36,141 nucleotides of DNA, taken from the NCBI GenBank assembly GCA_024762795.1, contig JANTGS010000023.1:1-36141 (forward strand). The letters run 5' to 3'. Positions 36,119 to 36,141 of the stretch are shown here, one piece after another; positions within the stretch are counted from its first letter, which is position 1, and each line of letters starts with the position of its first letter. The notes beneath the pieces are model-generated. The model was not told where the DNA came from, searched no databases, and saw nothing but the letters and a program-made list of their open reading frames with translations. This DNA comes from Flavobacteriaceae bacterium. Its GTDB lineage: Bacteria; Bacteroidota; Bacteroidia; Flavobacteriales; Flavobacteriaceae. The position numbers were made by a program, and so were the translations under genes.

Positions 36119-36141
36119 AGATTCTGAGTATTTTTTTGCTT

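Overview
The window reads as a chromosome segment of a Bacteroidota bacterium, most likely class Flavobacteriia. The DNA is AT-rich, genes lack Shine-Dalgarno sequences, several promoters fit the Bacteroidota pattern TTG-N19-TAnnTTTG, secreted proteins carry short Bacteroidota-type lipoprotein signals, and the order rlmD / DUF6452 / DUF6048 is typical of flavobacteria. No tRNA, rRNA, CRISPR array, insertion sequence or phage gene was seen.

Positions 1-18675 (minus strand) hold one tightly packed operon of eleven genes, cut by the left edge of the window. Gaps are 6-12 bp and one junction is a TGATG stop/start overlap. It encodes four GH92 alpha-mannosidases (one partial), two GH29 alpha-L-fucosidases, a GH20 beta-hexosaminidase, a GH130 mannoside phosphorylase, a sodium:solute symporter, a CBM9-like secreted protein and a lipoprotein related to family-10-like putative glycosyl hydrolases. 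The combination matches stepwise dismantling of eukaryotic N-glycans. Fucose, GlcNAc and mannose would be trimmed at the surface or in the periplasm. The remaining Man-beta-1,4-GlcNAc would enter through the symporter and be phosphorolysed in the cytoplasm by GH130. No SusC/SusD pair and no endo-glycosidase are present; they may lie left of position 1 or elsewhere.

Positions 18807-20608 (plus strand) hold a LytS-type sensor kinase and a LytTR response regulator, divergent from the operon across a 131-bp gap and plausible regulators of it. Next come a small metal-binding coiled-coil lipoprotein and a beta-CASP metallo-beta-lactamase-fold RNase-like protein.

Positions 22604-33513 (minus strand) are mostly housekeeping or conserved flavobacterial genes: pyrG, a 57-aa lipoprotein, an outer-membrane beta-barrel protein, a nucleoside phosphorylase, an SUI1-domain factor with two overlapping tiny membrane-protein genes upstream, DUF6048, DUF6452, rlmD, a patatin/beta-barrel protein, an Ivy-like lipoprotein and a two-helix membrane protein.

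Positions 33718-36118 (plus strand) hold pgk with a strong terminator, a GC-rich hairpin element beside a heptamer tandem repeat, and a Tas-type aldo/keto reductase.
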